Shown one piece after another: positions 1 to 7,818 of a stretch of DNA of 64,000 nt. How positions within the stretch are numbered: position 1 is the first letter of the stretch; every line of letters begins with the position of its first letter. Origin of the DNA: Verrucomicrobiia bacterium (GTDB lineage Bacteria > Verrucomicrobiota > Verrucomicrobiia > Limisphaerales > CAIMTB01). A program made the translations under genes and the position numbers. The notes under the pieces are model-generated. The model did no database searches, was not told the DNA's origin, and saw only the letters and a program-made list of their open reading frames with translations. The stretch lies in NCBI GenBank assembly GCA_019634625.1, contig JAHCBA010000008.1, forward strand, positions 124,001 through 188,000, read 5' to 3'.

Positions 1-20
1 CACCTGCTCGCTTCACGTAG

Positions 21-491
21 CTAAAACAAGGCGTTCCCTATCCGCCGTATCCGTCGCATCCCCTGCTCCCACCAGAGCCGCAACACACGGCCCCGGCACG
101 CCGGACTCAGCCCCGGCCGGCCCGACCCCTCGGGACGCACCACCACCTCCATGTCCGCCGTCTCCAAATCGTTCCGTACCACCTTCACCAACCGCAGATC
201 CAACTCCCCCTGCACCTCGCGCGTCCCCCGTCGCCGGTTCCCCGGACGCAGTACCGCCAACACCAACTGCTCCACCCACAACGGCAACCGCCGTCCCGAC
301 CGCGCCCGCCCCCGGCCCACGCCCTCGCCCTCGCGCCCCGCCGCCCGCCCGGGCGCCACCCCCGCCGATGTGCCCGCCGATGCCGTGTCCAACCGCGGCA
401 GTGCCCCGGGTTCCGGCGGGCGATACCGCCCCGGACGCCCCTCGCTCGGCGTGAAACTCCGCCCCAGCGGCAGCAAGCTCTTGAAACTCAT
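21..491 (-). CDS. Conserved hypothetical protein downstream of mraZ
   Basis: A 156-residue basic protein that I cannot assign to a named family. The N-terminal half is rich in Arg, Pro and Gly and looks disordered. The conserved-looking part is near residues 85-120 (VQGELDLRLVKVVRNDLE, then ADMEVVV), a pattern I recall from verrucomicrobial proteins encoded beside mraZ. It starts 21 bases after the mraZ stop. A GAGGAG-type ribosome binding site lies about a dozen bases before the ATG at 491, so co-transcription with mraZ is likely. No signal peptide or membrane segment is seen. The next genes of the division/cell-wall cluster would lie beyond the left edge. A cell-envelope or division role is inferred from position only. 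Confidence 0.6.
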   Translation of the reverse strand: MSFKSLLPLGRSFTPSEGRPGRYRPPEPGALPRLDTASAGTSAGVAPGRAAGREGEGVGRGRARSGRRLPLWVEQLVLAVLRPGNRRRGTREVQGELDLRLVKVVRNDLETADMEVVVRPEGSGRPGLSPACRGRVLRLWWEQGMRRIRRIGNALF

Positions 492-512
492 CGCTCTCTC
501 TCCTCACCGTCG

Positions 513-1001
513 TCACACCAGATCGAACGCCTCGGTCACCCGCTCGTCATCCCCCGCCTCCACCTGGGCGTACCGCTCCGGACTCCAGATCTCAAACCAG
601 TCCAGCATCCCCGCCAAAACCACCCGCTCCTTCACGTCCACCGCCTTCGTCGCATCATCCGGCAGGCAGATCCGCCCCGCGCTGTCCGTCTCCACCTCGC
701 TGGCGCGCGTCGCCAGCAACCGCCTCAACGAATCCGCCCGGTCATCCGAAATCTTCATCGTCCGCAATTCCGCCACCGTCCGCATAAACCGCTCCGGCGG
801 CATCACCACCAGACACGCCGGTCGCCAGTTCCGCTTCGGCACCGGCAACAGGAGGAATCGCAACCCTCCCGTCTGCCCGCGCCGCCACACACTCGGTATC
901 TGCACCCGCCGCTTCTCATCGACCTTGTTCTCGAAGCGCGAAACGTACAGCGGAGAGGCCTGCTCCCGTTCGCCGCCGTTGCTGGATTCGATCGCCGCCA
1001 T
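513..1001 (-). CDS. mraZ: MraZ-like transcriptional regulator of the division/cell-wall cluster
   Basis: A 162-residue protein with two AbrB/SpoVT-type swapped-hairpin halves. The first carries LYVSRFENKVDEKRRVQIP near residues 18-36; the second carries the sister motif TDSAGRICLPDDATKAV near residues 105-119. MraZ is the DNA-binding regulator that opens the dcw cluster and represses its own promoter. The frame is open to 1049, but that start would fall inside the tandem operator at 1025-1071. The ATG at 1001 is therefore preferred, although it lacks a clear Shine-Dalgarno sequence. It is transcribed leftward with the following small gene and divergently from queA. Family identity is good; the exact start is inferred. 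Confidence 0.85.
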   Translation of the reverse strand: MAAIESSNGGEREQASPLYVSRFENKVDEKRRVQIPSVWRRGQTGGLRFLLLPVPKRNWRPACLVVMPPERFMRTVAELRTMKISDDRADSLRRLLATRASEVETDSAGRICLPDDATKAVDVKERVVLAGMLDWFEIWSPERYAQVEAGDDERVTEAFDLV

Positions 1002-1024
1002 GGCTTCGGACCGATGGGATTCGA

Positions 1025-1071
1025 GCCCCCATCCGCCCCACACCGCCACACTTTGCTACACTTTGCCCCAC
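1025..1071 (-). promoter_or_regulatory. MraZ box: five heptamers at 10-bp period
   Basis: Read on the minus strand, five heptamers sit exactly 10 bases apart: GTGGGGC, GTGTAGC, GTGTGGC, GTGGGGC and TGGGGGC, separated by 3-base spacers. MraZ proteins bind tandem TGGGN-type direct repeats with one helical turn of spacing upstream of mraZ. This array ends 24 bases before the mraZ ATG at 1001. It is read directly from the sequence; binding by this MraZ is inferred from the family and position. Confidence 0.75.
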
Positions 1072-1249
1072 CATGACAACGAAGAAACGCGCCGCACCGG
1101 CGCAGAGTTGTTCGCGGAGTGGCCAGCCTCGGTGAACAACATGTGAATAAGTGCATGACGACGGCCCCGCGACGCAAGCCGAATCGCTCCCCGAATTGCT
1201 CCCCATCTCCAGCCTCGCCTCCCCTCCCGCCCCAAGGCACAAGTCCCCC

Positions 1250-2311
1250 ATGCGCGCCGACGATTTCGATTATCCCCTCCCCGTGGAGCGCATCGCCCAG
1301 CATCCCCCACCCCTCCGCACCCACGCCCGCCTCCTCGTCGTCCATCGCTCCACCGGCACCTTCGACCATTCCCGCATCGACCGCCTCCCCCTCCACCTCC
1401 AACCCGGTGACCTCCTCGTCCGCAACGACTCCCGCGTGTTCCCAGCCCGCCTCCGCGGTCACAAGCCCGACACCCATGGCCGAATCGAAATCCTTCTCCT
1501 CGAACCGGTCGGCCCCGACGCCTGGCGCGCCCTGCTCCGCCCCGGCAAAAGGGTCCGCCCCGGCACCCCTCTGGCCTTCGGTACCGATCACGACCCCCTC
1601 CATGCCCGGGTCCGCGAAAAGGATCCCGAGGGCGTCTGCGTCCTCGAATTCCCTCCCGGCACCGACGTCATCGCCTTCGCCGAACGCCACGGCGAGGTCC
1701 CTCTTCCCCCCTACATCCACCGGGACTCCCCGGCCCCCGCAGACCGCGATCGTTACCAGACCGTGTATGCCCGTACCCCGGGCTCCGTCGCGGCACCCAC
1801 CGCCGGACTCCACTTCACCCCGGAACTCCTCGCCGAACTGGAAACGGCCGGCGTAACCCACTGCGATGTCACACTCCATGTCGGGGCGGGAACGTTTGCG
1901 CCGGTCAAGACCGACCGGATCGAGGATCATGTGATGCATGCCGAACGTTATCGAATCGGCACCGAGGCCGCCGCCGCCATCGAGACCGCCCGCCGGGAAG
2001 GCCGGCGCGTCATCGCCGTGGGAACCACCTCCCTCCGCGTGCTGGAGACCTGCGCCCGCCAGCACGGCGGATCGATCCACCCCGGGGAAGGTGTGACCCG
2101 CCTGTTCGTTCATCCACCCGCCACCTTCCACGTCGTCGAGGGTCTGCTCACCAACTTCCACCTGCCCAGATCCACCCTCCTGATGCTCGTGGCAGCCCTG
2201 GCAGCCCCGGGGTCCACCACCGGTCGCGACCTCATCCTCCGCGCCTACCGCGAGGCCGTCGAACACCAGTACCGCTTCTTCAGCTACGGCGATGCCATGC
2301 TTCTCCTCTGA
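1250..2311 (+). CDS. queA: S-adenosylmethionine:tRNA ribosyltransferase-isomerase
   Basis: QueA transfers and isomerises the ribosyl part of S-adenosylmethionine onto preQ1 in the tRNA wobble position, making epoxyqueuosine. The 353-residue product has typical family length. Motifs in order are VRNDSRVFPARLRG (about residue 60), a YQTVYARTPGSVAAPTAGLH segment (about 170-189), HVGAGTFAPV and MHAERY (about 210-235), and GTTSLRVLE (about 262). The frame is open upstream from 1151, but homologues begin like the ATG at 1250 (MRADDFDYPLP). The next gene starts 24 bases later in the same direction, so queA, the reductase gene and hflX probably form one transcript. Confidence 0.95.
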   Translation: MRADDFDYPLPVERIAQHPPPLRTHARLLVVHRSTGTFDHSRIDRLPLHLQPGDLLVRNDSRVFPARLRGHKPDTHGRIEILLLEPVGPDAWRALLRPGKRVRPGTPLAFGTDHDPLHARVREKDPEGVCVLEFPPGTDVIAFAERHGEVPLPPYIHRDSPAPADRDRYQTVYARTPGSVAAPTAGLHFTPELLAELETAGVTHCDVTLHVGAGTFAPVKTDRIEDHVMHAERYRIGTEAAAAIETARREGRRVIAVGTTSLRVLETCARQHGGSIHPGEGVTRLFVHPPATFHVVEGLLTNFHLPRSTLLMLVAALAAPGSTTGRDLILRAYREAVEHQYRFFSYGDAMLLL

Positions 2312-2334
2312 CCCGCCGGCCCTCACCCCTCCCC

Positions 2335-3105
2335 ATGAACCCCGGCACCGCCACCCTCCCCGCCCCTCCCGACCCCCCTTCCCGCCAACGCCCCTTCCTC
2401 CTGGTCAACATGGCCATGACCGCCGACGGCAAGATCGCCACCGCCAATCGCGTCGTCGGCACCTTCGGAAGCCGGCGTGACCACGCCCACCTGCTTGCAC
2501 TCCGCGCCACCGCCGACGCCATCCTCTGCGGCGCCGGGACCGTCAATCTCCCCGGCATCACCCTGGGTCCCGGCGGCCCCCGCTACCGCCGGCTCCGCCA
2601 CTCCCGCGGCCTCGCCACCGAACCCCTCCGCATCGTGGTCAGCGGCCAGGCCCGGCTGCGGCCCGACGCCGACCTCTTCCTCCATCCCGGCTCTCCCATC
2701 CAGGTCTGGGTCTCCGCCAACGCCCCGACCCGCCGGGTGGCAAGGTTGCAGGCCGCCGGTGCCGAAGTCCTCGCCTTCGGCGGGGACGACGTGGACCTCG
2801 CCGCGGCGCTGTCCTGGCTCGCCCGCCAGCACCGTGTGCGCCGTGTCGTCGCCGAGGGAGGCGCCCTCCTCAACGATGCCCTCTTCCGTGCCGGCCTCGT
2901 CGACGAACTCCACCTCACTCTCTGCCCCCTCGTCTTTGGCGGCCGCACCGCCCCCACCCTCGCCAACGGCCGGGGCTTTCCGTCCCTCGCAGACGCCGCT
3001 CGCTTCCATCCTCCGCGTGTCCGGCGGGCCGGCAACGAACTCTTTCTGGTCTTTCGCGCGATCTTGGCTCGCGGCCCCGACTGCGATAAGACTCAGTCCG
3101 ATTGA
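2335..3105 (+). CDS. RibD C-terminal-domain (dihydrofolate-reductase fold) reductase
   Basis: A 256-residue stand-alone reductase with the RibD_C / DHFR-like fold. Members reduce 2,5-diamino-6-ribosylamino-pyrimidinone phosphate in riboflavin synthesis or related pteridine substrates, using NADPH. The opening strand LVNMAMTADGKIA (about residue 22), the R..ADAILCGAGT nucleotide-binding stretch (about 58) and VVAEGGALLNDALF followed by VDELHLTL (about 173-195) are all visible. The deaminase half of bifunctional RibD is absent. The stop overlaps the hflX start, so translation is probably coupled. Substrate specificity cannot be read from the sequence. Confidence 0.85.
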   Translation: MNPGTATLPAPPDPPSRQRPFLLVNMAMTADGKIATANRVVGTFGSRRDHAHLLALRATADAILCGAGTVNLPGITLGPGGPRYRRLRHSRGLATEPLRIVVSGQARLRPDADLFLHPGSPIQVWVSANAPTRRVARLQAAGAEVLAFGGDDVDLAAALSWLARQHRVRRVVAEGGALLNDALFRAGLVDELHLTLCPLVFGGRTAPTLANGRGFPSLADAARFHPPRVRRAGNELFLVFRAILARGPDCDKTQSD

Positions 3106-4424
3106 AAGCACTGGTCTCGGACAACGCCGTTCAAACCAGCGAACGGGCCTTCCTCATCGGGGCCCAGTTCAAGGCCCGCTCCGAATGGGACGTTCAGGAC
3201 TCCCTGAGCGAACTCGGCCAGCTCGCCCGCACCGCCGGCGCGGAAATCGTTGGCACCGGCACCCAGAAGATCGACCGGCCCGCCGCCCGCACCTTCATCG
3301 GCCCGGGCAAGGCCGACGAATTCGCCGCCCGTTGCCGCGGCGAGGGCGTGGATACGGTGATCTTCGACGACGAACTCTCCCCCGCACAAAGCCGCAACCT
3401 CGAGACCGTCTTCGAACTCAAGATCCTCGACCGCACCCAGCTCATCCTCGACATCTTCGGCCAGCGCGCCCGCACCCGCGAAGGCAAGCTCCAGGTCGAA
3501 CTCGCCCAACTCCAGCACCTCCTCCCCCGCCTCACCCGCTTCTGGACCCACCTCTCCCGCCAGAAAGGCGGCATCGGCATGCGGGGCGGCGAAGGCGAAA
3601 CCCAGCTCGAAGCCGACCGCCGCAAGGTCCAGGAACGCATCGACAAACTCATCCGTGAACTCGAAAGCGTCCGCCGCCAGCGCGCCACCCAGCGCGAAGG
3701 CCGCAAACGCCACCAGTGGCCCCTCGCCTCCATCGTCGGCTACACCAACGCCGGCAAGTCCACCCTCCTCAACACCCTCACCGGCGCCGCCGCCCTCGCC
3801 GAGGACAAACTCTTTGCCACCCTCGACCCCACCACCCGGCGCCTCCGCCTGCCCACCAATCAGAACGTCCTTCTCAGCGACACCGTCGGCTTCATCCGCA
3901 AACTCCCCCACCGCCTCGTCGAGGCCTTCAAAGCCACCCTCGAGGAAGTCGTCGAAGCCGATCTCCTCCTCCACGTCGTCGATGTCAGCCACCCCAAGGC
4001 CGATGAACAAATCGCCGCCGTCCACGACGTCCTCTCCGAACTCCACGCCGCCGACAAGCCCACCCTCATGGTCTTCAACAAGACCGACTGCCTCGGCATC
4101 GACACCTCCATCGAACGTTTCCGCGAACTCTACCCCCACGCCGTCTTCCTCTCCGCCCGCACCGGCACCGGCCTCCCCGAGCTCCTGGCCGAACTCGGCA
4201 CCCAGCTCCGACCCGTTCGCGATCTCCTCGAACTCCACATCCCCCACACCCGCTCGGCCGCCATCGCCCGCCTCCACGCCGTCGGTCAGGTGGTGGACAG
4301 CGATTACTCCGCCGACGACGTCGCCCGGTTCAAGGCCCTCGTTCCGCCTCATCTCCGCCACGAATTCGATCCCTTCCTCACCAGGACCGAAGCGCCCCGC
4401 AAGCCCTCCCGCCGACGCCGCTGA
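3102..4424 (+). CDS. hflX: GTPase HflX, ribosome-associated
   Basis: HflX binds the 50S subunit and splits or rescues stalled ribosomes in a GTP-dependent way. The 440-residue product has the N-terminal HflX nucleotide-binding domain (TFIGPGKADEFA, about residue 65), the linker helix with GGIGMRGGEGETQLE (about 155-170), and the GTPase domain. In the latter the P-loop is GYTNAGKST (about 213), switch II is DTVGFIRKLPH (about 260) and the base-recognition motif is NKTD (about 326). It begins with TTG at 3102, overlapping the TGA of the preceding reductase gene by four bases (TTGA). It is C-ending-codon rich like its neighbours. Confidence 0.95.
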   Translation: MKALVSDNAVQTSERAFLIGAQFKARSEWDVQDSLSELGQLARTAGAEIVGTGTQKIDRPAARTFIGPGKADEFAARCRGEGVDTVIFDDELSPAQSRNLETVFELKILDRTQLILDIFGQRARTREGKLQVELAQLQHLLPRLTRFWTHLSRQKGGIGMRGGEGETQLEADRRKVQERIDKLIRELESVRRQRATQREGRKRHQWPLASIVGYTNAGKSTLLNTLTGAAALAEDKLFATLDPTTRRLRLPTNQNVLLSDTVGFIRKLPHRLVEAFKATLEEVVEADLLLHVVDVSHPKADEQIAAVHDVLSELHAADKPTLMVFNKTDCLGIDTSIERFRELYPHAVFLSARTGTGLPELLAELGTQLRPVRDLLELHIPHTRSAAIARLHAVGQVVDSDYSADDVARFKALVPPHLRHEFDPFLTRTEAPRKPSRRRR

Positions 4425-4440
4425 CCTGCCTCCCTCCCCT

Positions 4441-4494
4441 CGAAATCGGAATCGGAATCGGAATCGGAGTCGAAATCGGAGTCGGAGTCCGGAT
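4441..4494. repeat. Period-6 TCGGNN tract, locus 1
   Basis: The convergent gap between hflX and the transporter gene holds about nine imperfect hexamers of the form TCGGAA/TCGGAG. The same hexamer family recurs near 33.3 kb and 53.1 kb. No stop-codon-rich or protein-like reading is favoured. It may mark a transcription end or a recombination-prone tract, but nothing in the sequence settles this. Confidence 0.8.
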
Positions 4495-4537
4495 CCTCAT
4501 CGCACCCGTCCAGCCTCTTGATCGACTCCCGCTCCCT

Positions 4538-5440
4538 TCATCCCCCCACCGTGGCCAGCACCACCGCCACCGTCATCAGCAGCGCCCCCACCAACCTCCT
4601 CCCCAGTACCCGCCCCCCGAGCCCCTGCTCGCTGTTGCGAAACCAATGGCCCACCCCCCACACCGCCAGCACCGTCCACAGGCTCCTCGCCGAATACACC
4701 ACGTTCACCGCCGTCGCGTCACCGTACACCGCCACCGTCCCGATCAGCAGGATCCCCTGCACCGCGATGCACACAGAACCCATCGCCAGCGGACCCCACG
4801 CCGGGCGCGCAATCCGCGCCAGCGGTTCGCGAAACAAGGGGATCATCCCCAGCGAACCCGCCCCCGCCAGGGCCATCACCAGTGGCAGCAGGCGACCCGC
4901 CCCCCACGCCGGCGCCCACTTCTGCACCAGCACGTCGAACAGCGCGAACGCCAGGGCCGCCGCCAGACCGGCACCCAGACCGAATCTCACACCCCGACCG
5001 CTGCCCCGACCGCTCCAACTCAGCACGGCGATCGCCCCGGTGCTCAACCCGGCCGCCACCCACAACCGCGCCGGAACCTCCAATCCCAACAGCCCCACCG
5101 TCAGCGCCGCCACCATCACCGTCTTGGCCCCCAGCACCGGCGTCGCCACCGTCACATCGCCACGGCTCAACGCCAGAAAGCCCAGTGTCTGACCCAGCAC
5201 CAGCACCGCAGCCAGCACGGCGGGCTGCCAAAGCATGGCGAGCGGCTGACCTGGCCCGCCCAACACCGCCAGCGGCGCAAACAACACCGCCGAAAAAACA
5301 TTCGCCACGAACGTGGTGCGCCATACCCCCACCCCGAGATCCGCCGCCCGTCGCACCCACAAAGCCCCGAACACGTAAAGCACGCTGCTGAACAACGGCA
5401 GCAGCAGATGCATCCTGTCCGACACGGGCGCTCCGCTCAC
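4538..5440 (-). CDS. DMT-superfamily (EamA-like) membrane transporter
   Basis: A 300-residue, very hydrophobic protein with roughly ten predicted membrane spans arranged as two similar halves, as in EamA/DMT permeases. The first half opens near residue 11 (LLLPLFSSVLYVFGALWV) and the second near residue 155. An internal segment, LALSRGDVTVATPVLGAKTV (about 90-109), resembles the conserved end of an EamA repeat. The substrate is unknown; relatives export small metabolites. The start is GTG at 5440, overlapping the stop of the upstream HTH gene as GTGA; an in-frame ATG at 5413 is an alternative. It is co-transcribed with that gene. Confidence 0.8.
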   Translation of the reverse strand: MSGAPVSDRMHLLLPLFSSVLYVFGALWVRRAADLGVGVWRTTFVANVFSAVLFAPLAVLGGPGQPLAMLWQPAVLAAVLVLGQTLGFLALSRGDVTVATPVLGAKTVMVAALTVGLLGLEVPARLWVAAGLSTGAIAVLSWSGRGSGRGVRFGLGAGLAAALAFALFDVLVQKWAPAWGAGRLLPLVMALAGAGSLGMIPLFREPLARIARPAWGPLAMGSVCIAVQGILLIGTVAVYGDATAVNVVYSARSLWTVLAVWGVGHWFRNSEQGLGGRVLGRRLVGALLMTVAVVLATVGG

Positions 5441-5943
5441 AGCGACGGCGGCACCGGAGGCAAGGGAAGCAGATCACCCTCCGAAGTCGGCCCTGGCCGG
5501 TACAGCCCCGGACCAAGTCGCGTCAGCGGATCCTCCCGGACCCGGTGGGTCCAGGCCTGCCAGCTCCAATAGCCCCCTCCCACCACCACGACCACCGCCC
5601 CAATAATCCCGGTCACCCGCCAGTTCACCCGCGACAACTGGTAGGTCAGCCAGTCCAGCGGACCCCGCCGTTCCCCCGTCAGGCTCGGCGGATTGCTGAA
5701 CTCCGGCGACCGCGCCAGTTCCTCGTCCAGGGCCTGCAGGACCGCCGGCACATCCATCTTCAGCACCCCGGCGCACGTGCGCACCGACCCCCGGATGTAA
5801 ACCGGCGCCGGAAACGGCTCATAATCCGCACGCTCCAGTGCCTCCAGATGGTCCGTCCGGATCTTCGTCTGCTCCGCCAGATCGTGCAGCGACATCCCCT
5901 GGGCTTCCCGTGCGCTGCGGAGTTGTTCGGCCACGGAGGACAT
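5437..5943 (-). CDS. RodZ-like helix-turn-helix membrane protein
   Basis: A 168-residue protein with an N-terminal XRE/Cro-type helix-turn-helix of the RodZ kind: the region from LRSAREAQGMSLHDLAEQTK (about residues 7-26) through YIRGSVRTCAGVL (about 47-60). One transmembrane helix follows near residues 100-122 (VTGIIGAVVVVVGGGYWSW), then a short proline-rich outer tail. RodZ links the MreB cytoskeleton to the elongation machinery. The usual folded periplasmic domain of full-length RodZ is missing. The ATG at 5943 (MSSVAEQ) is preferred over an upstream start at 6036 because family members begin close to the helix-turn-helix. Role by family and topology only. Confidence 0.75.
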   Translation of the reverse strand: MSSVAEQLRSAREAQGMSLHDLAEQTKIRTDHLEALERADYEPFPAPVYIRGSVRTCAGVLKMDVPAVLQALDEELARSPEFSNPPSLTGERRGPLDWLTYQLSRVNWRVTGIIGAVVVVVGGGYWSWQAWTHRVREDPLTRLGPGLYRPGPTSEGDLLPLPPVPPSL

Positions 5944-6032
5944 CGCGCAAGAAATACCGGAAACCTCCCTGCCGAAGCAATCTCCCCCGGATCGGTATTG
6001 GATCCTGCTCCGCCCGCAGCCAAGCCCCCGCA

Positions 6033-6085
6033 CCAAAACATGATGCCAGACTTACTGTCGTTGACTCCAAAACATAATGCCAGAC
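6033..6085. repeat. Tandem 19-mers and TTGAC boxes in a divergent promoter gap
   Basis: A 19-base word, CCAAAACATRATGCCAGAC, occurs at 6033-6051 and 6067-6085 with one difference (34-base spacing). TTGAC boxes lie at 6061, 6096 and near 6133, and the stretch is locally AT-rich. It sits between the RodZ-like gene (leftward) and the sulfatase gene (rightward), so the words may be operator half-sites and the TTGAC boxes -35 elements. No convincing -10 could be fixed. Confidence 0.5.
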
Positions 6086-6177
6086 AGCATGCTTGTTGAC
6101 CCTTTCAAACGTTCAGCCTGACTATTTGTTGTTGACTCTCGGCATCGGCCCGTCGGCAGGCTACCGCCGACCACCCG

Positions 6178-6333
6178 GTGCATCCCGGAGTCGTGTGGGA
6201 GGGGGGCGGCGAATCGGAGGGACGAGCTCCGCGAGTCCTCAACCCAACGCTCCACACCGTTGCGCCCTCGGAATCTCGGCCCTCCAAGGCGAGGCCTTGC
6301 GAAATTCCCACCTCTCCCCACGACTCCGGGATG
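6178..6333 (+). repeat. Long palindromic repeat, copy A
   Basis: First of five copies of a dispersed self-complementary element. The ends are inverted repeats (CATCCCGGAGTCGTG at the left, complementary to CACGACTCCGGGATG at the right). A second inverted pair inside begins GGAGGGACGAGCTCCGCGAG. Both outer arms carry C/G where other copies carry T/A, so pairing is kept. The right end supplies the ATG at 6331 that is the first plausible start of the sulfatase gene. About 156 bases long. Confidence 0.9.
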
Positions 6334-7818
6334 GACCGCCCCCACCCCCCCTCCAAGAAGGGTTTGCCCAAACGCCACGTTTTGGCACCGTCCACCCCCG
6401 TGCACAGGCTCCGATTCCTTCTCCTCGGCCTCCTGTCCGCGACGGCGCCCCTCGCCGTCGGAGGCGATCGCCCCCCGAACATCGTCCTTATCCTCGCCGA
6501 CGACCTCGGCTGGGCCGACACCGCCTTCTCGGGATCGCGCTATTACGAAACCCCCCACCTCGACGCCTTCGCCGCTTCGGGGATGCGCTTCACCAGCTTC
6601 TATACCTCGCCCAACTGCGCCCCCACCCGCGCCTCCCTCCTCTCCGGTCAGTATGCCTCCCGCACCGGCGTCTATACCGTCGGCTCCCTCGAACGTGGCG
6701 AGGACGCCGCCCGCCGGATGATTCCACCCCCGAACCAAACCCATCTTCCGTCCGGACTTCCCACCCTCGCCTCGACCCTCCGCAATGCCGGCTACCTCAC
6801 CGGGCTCATCGGGAAATGGCACCTCGGTGAAGGGAGTGAACATCACCCGACGCGCTTCGGATTTGTCGAAACCGTCGTCACCACAGGCCCGCACAAAGCC
6901 TTCGACACCGATCCTCACGACCCTCGTGCGGAGGGTGCTTACCTGACCGATTACCTCACCGACCGCGCCATCGAGTTCGTCGAACGCCACCAGGATCGCC
7001 CCTTCTTCCTCTACCTCGCCCACCTCGCTGTCCACTCGCCCTACCAGGCCAAGCCCGAATGGATTGAACGCTTCGCCCGAAGACCGCCTGCCGGCACCCA
7101 TCGCGACGCCGTCTATGCCGCCATGATCGCCAGCCTCGACGAGGCCGTCGGACGTCTCCTCGCCCGCCTCGATCAACTCGAGCTCTCCCGCAGGACTGTG
7201 GTCATCTTCGCCTCCGACAACGGGGGCGTGGGCGGCTACGCCACGACCGACGCCGCAGGCCGTCGCATCGGCCCCACCGACAACGCCCCTCTCCGCGGTG
7301 GCAAAGGCATGCTCTACGAGGGCGGCATCCGGGTCCCATTCCTCATCCGCTGGCCCAACGTCACCCAACCCGGTTCCCGCTCGGCCCAACCCGCCATCCA
7401 CGTCGATCTCCTCCCCACCCTCGCCGAGATTGCCCGCACCCGCCCCCCAACCGGTCATCCCATCGATGGCGTCAGCCTGGTTCCCATCCTTCGCGACCCC
7501 AACGCACGTCTCGGTCGCGATGCCATCTACTGGCACTTCCCCGGCTACCTCGAAGGACCGGGCCGGTCCGGCTGGCGCATCACCCCTTCCGGAGCCATCC
7601 GCGCCGGCAACTTCAAGCTCATCGAATCGTTCGAAGACCAGCGCCTCGAGCTCTACAACCTCGCCGAGGACATCGGCGAGCGGAACAATCTCGTGCGCAG
7701 CCTCCCCGACAAGACCGCCGAACTCCGGGCCAAACTCGCCGCCTGGCGCCAGGACCTCAACGCTGCCATGCCCCAGCCCAACCCCCCCGCCGCCGAACCC
7801 GCACGGGCCCGCCCATGA
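6331..7818 (+). CDS. Exported sulfatase (alkaline-phosphatase superfamily)
   Basis: A 495-residue type I sulfatase that would hydrolyse sulfate esters, probably on sulfated polysaccharides. The metal site DDLGWAD follows NIVLILA near residue 50. The formylglycine motif CAPTRASLLSG (about residue 92) has the Cys, Pro and Arg needed for conversion. GKWHLG (about 158) and SDNGG (about 292) carry further conserved ligands. A signal peptide is seen at about residues 24-44 (HRLRFLLLGLLSATAPLAVGG). The ATG at 6331 comes from the right end of the palindromic repeat; a GTG at 6400, just before the signal peptide, is a good alternative. The stop overlaps the next gene (ATGA). Confidence 0.9.
   Translation: MDRPHPPSKKGLPKRHVLAPSTPVHRLRFLLLGLLSATAPLAVGGDRPPNIVLILADDLGWADTAFSGSRYYETPHLDAFAASGMRFTSFYTSPNCAPTRASLLSGQYASRTGVYTVGSLERGEDAARRMIPPPNQTHLPSGLPTLASTLRNAGYLTGLIGKWHLGEGSEHHPTRFGFVETVVTTGPHKAFDTDPHDPRAEGAYLTDYLTDRAIEFVERHQDRPFFLYLAHLAVHSPYQAKPEWIERFARRPPAGTHRDAVYAAMIASLDEAVGRLLARLDQLELSRRTVVIFASDNGGVGGYATTDAAGRRIGPTDNAPLRGGKGMLYEGGIRVPFLIRWPNVTQPGSRSAQPAIHVDLLPTLAEIARTRPPTGHPIDGVSLVPILRDPNARLGRDAIYWHFPGYLEGPGRSGWRITPSGAIRAGNFKLIESFEDQRLELYNLAEDIGERNNLVRSLPDKTAELRAKLAAWRQDLNAAMPQPNPPAAEPARARP

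Noticed and set aside
1005-1030. tRNA T-arm-like hairpin (GATGGG ... TCGAA ... CCCATC)
   Set aside because: The loop does not fit the TTC rule and no acceptor, D or anticodon arm can be built around it. It overlaps the mraZ leader.
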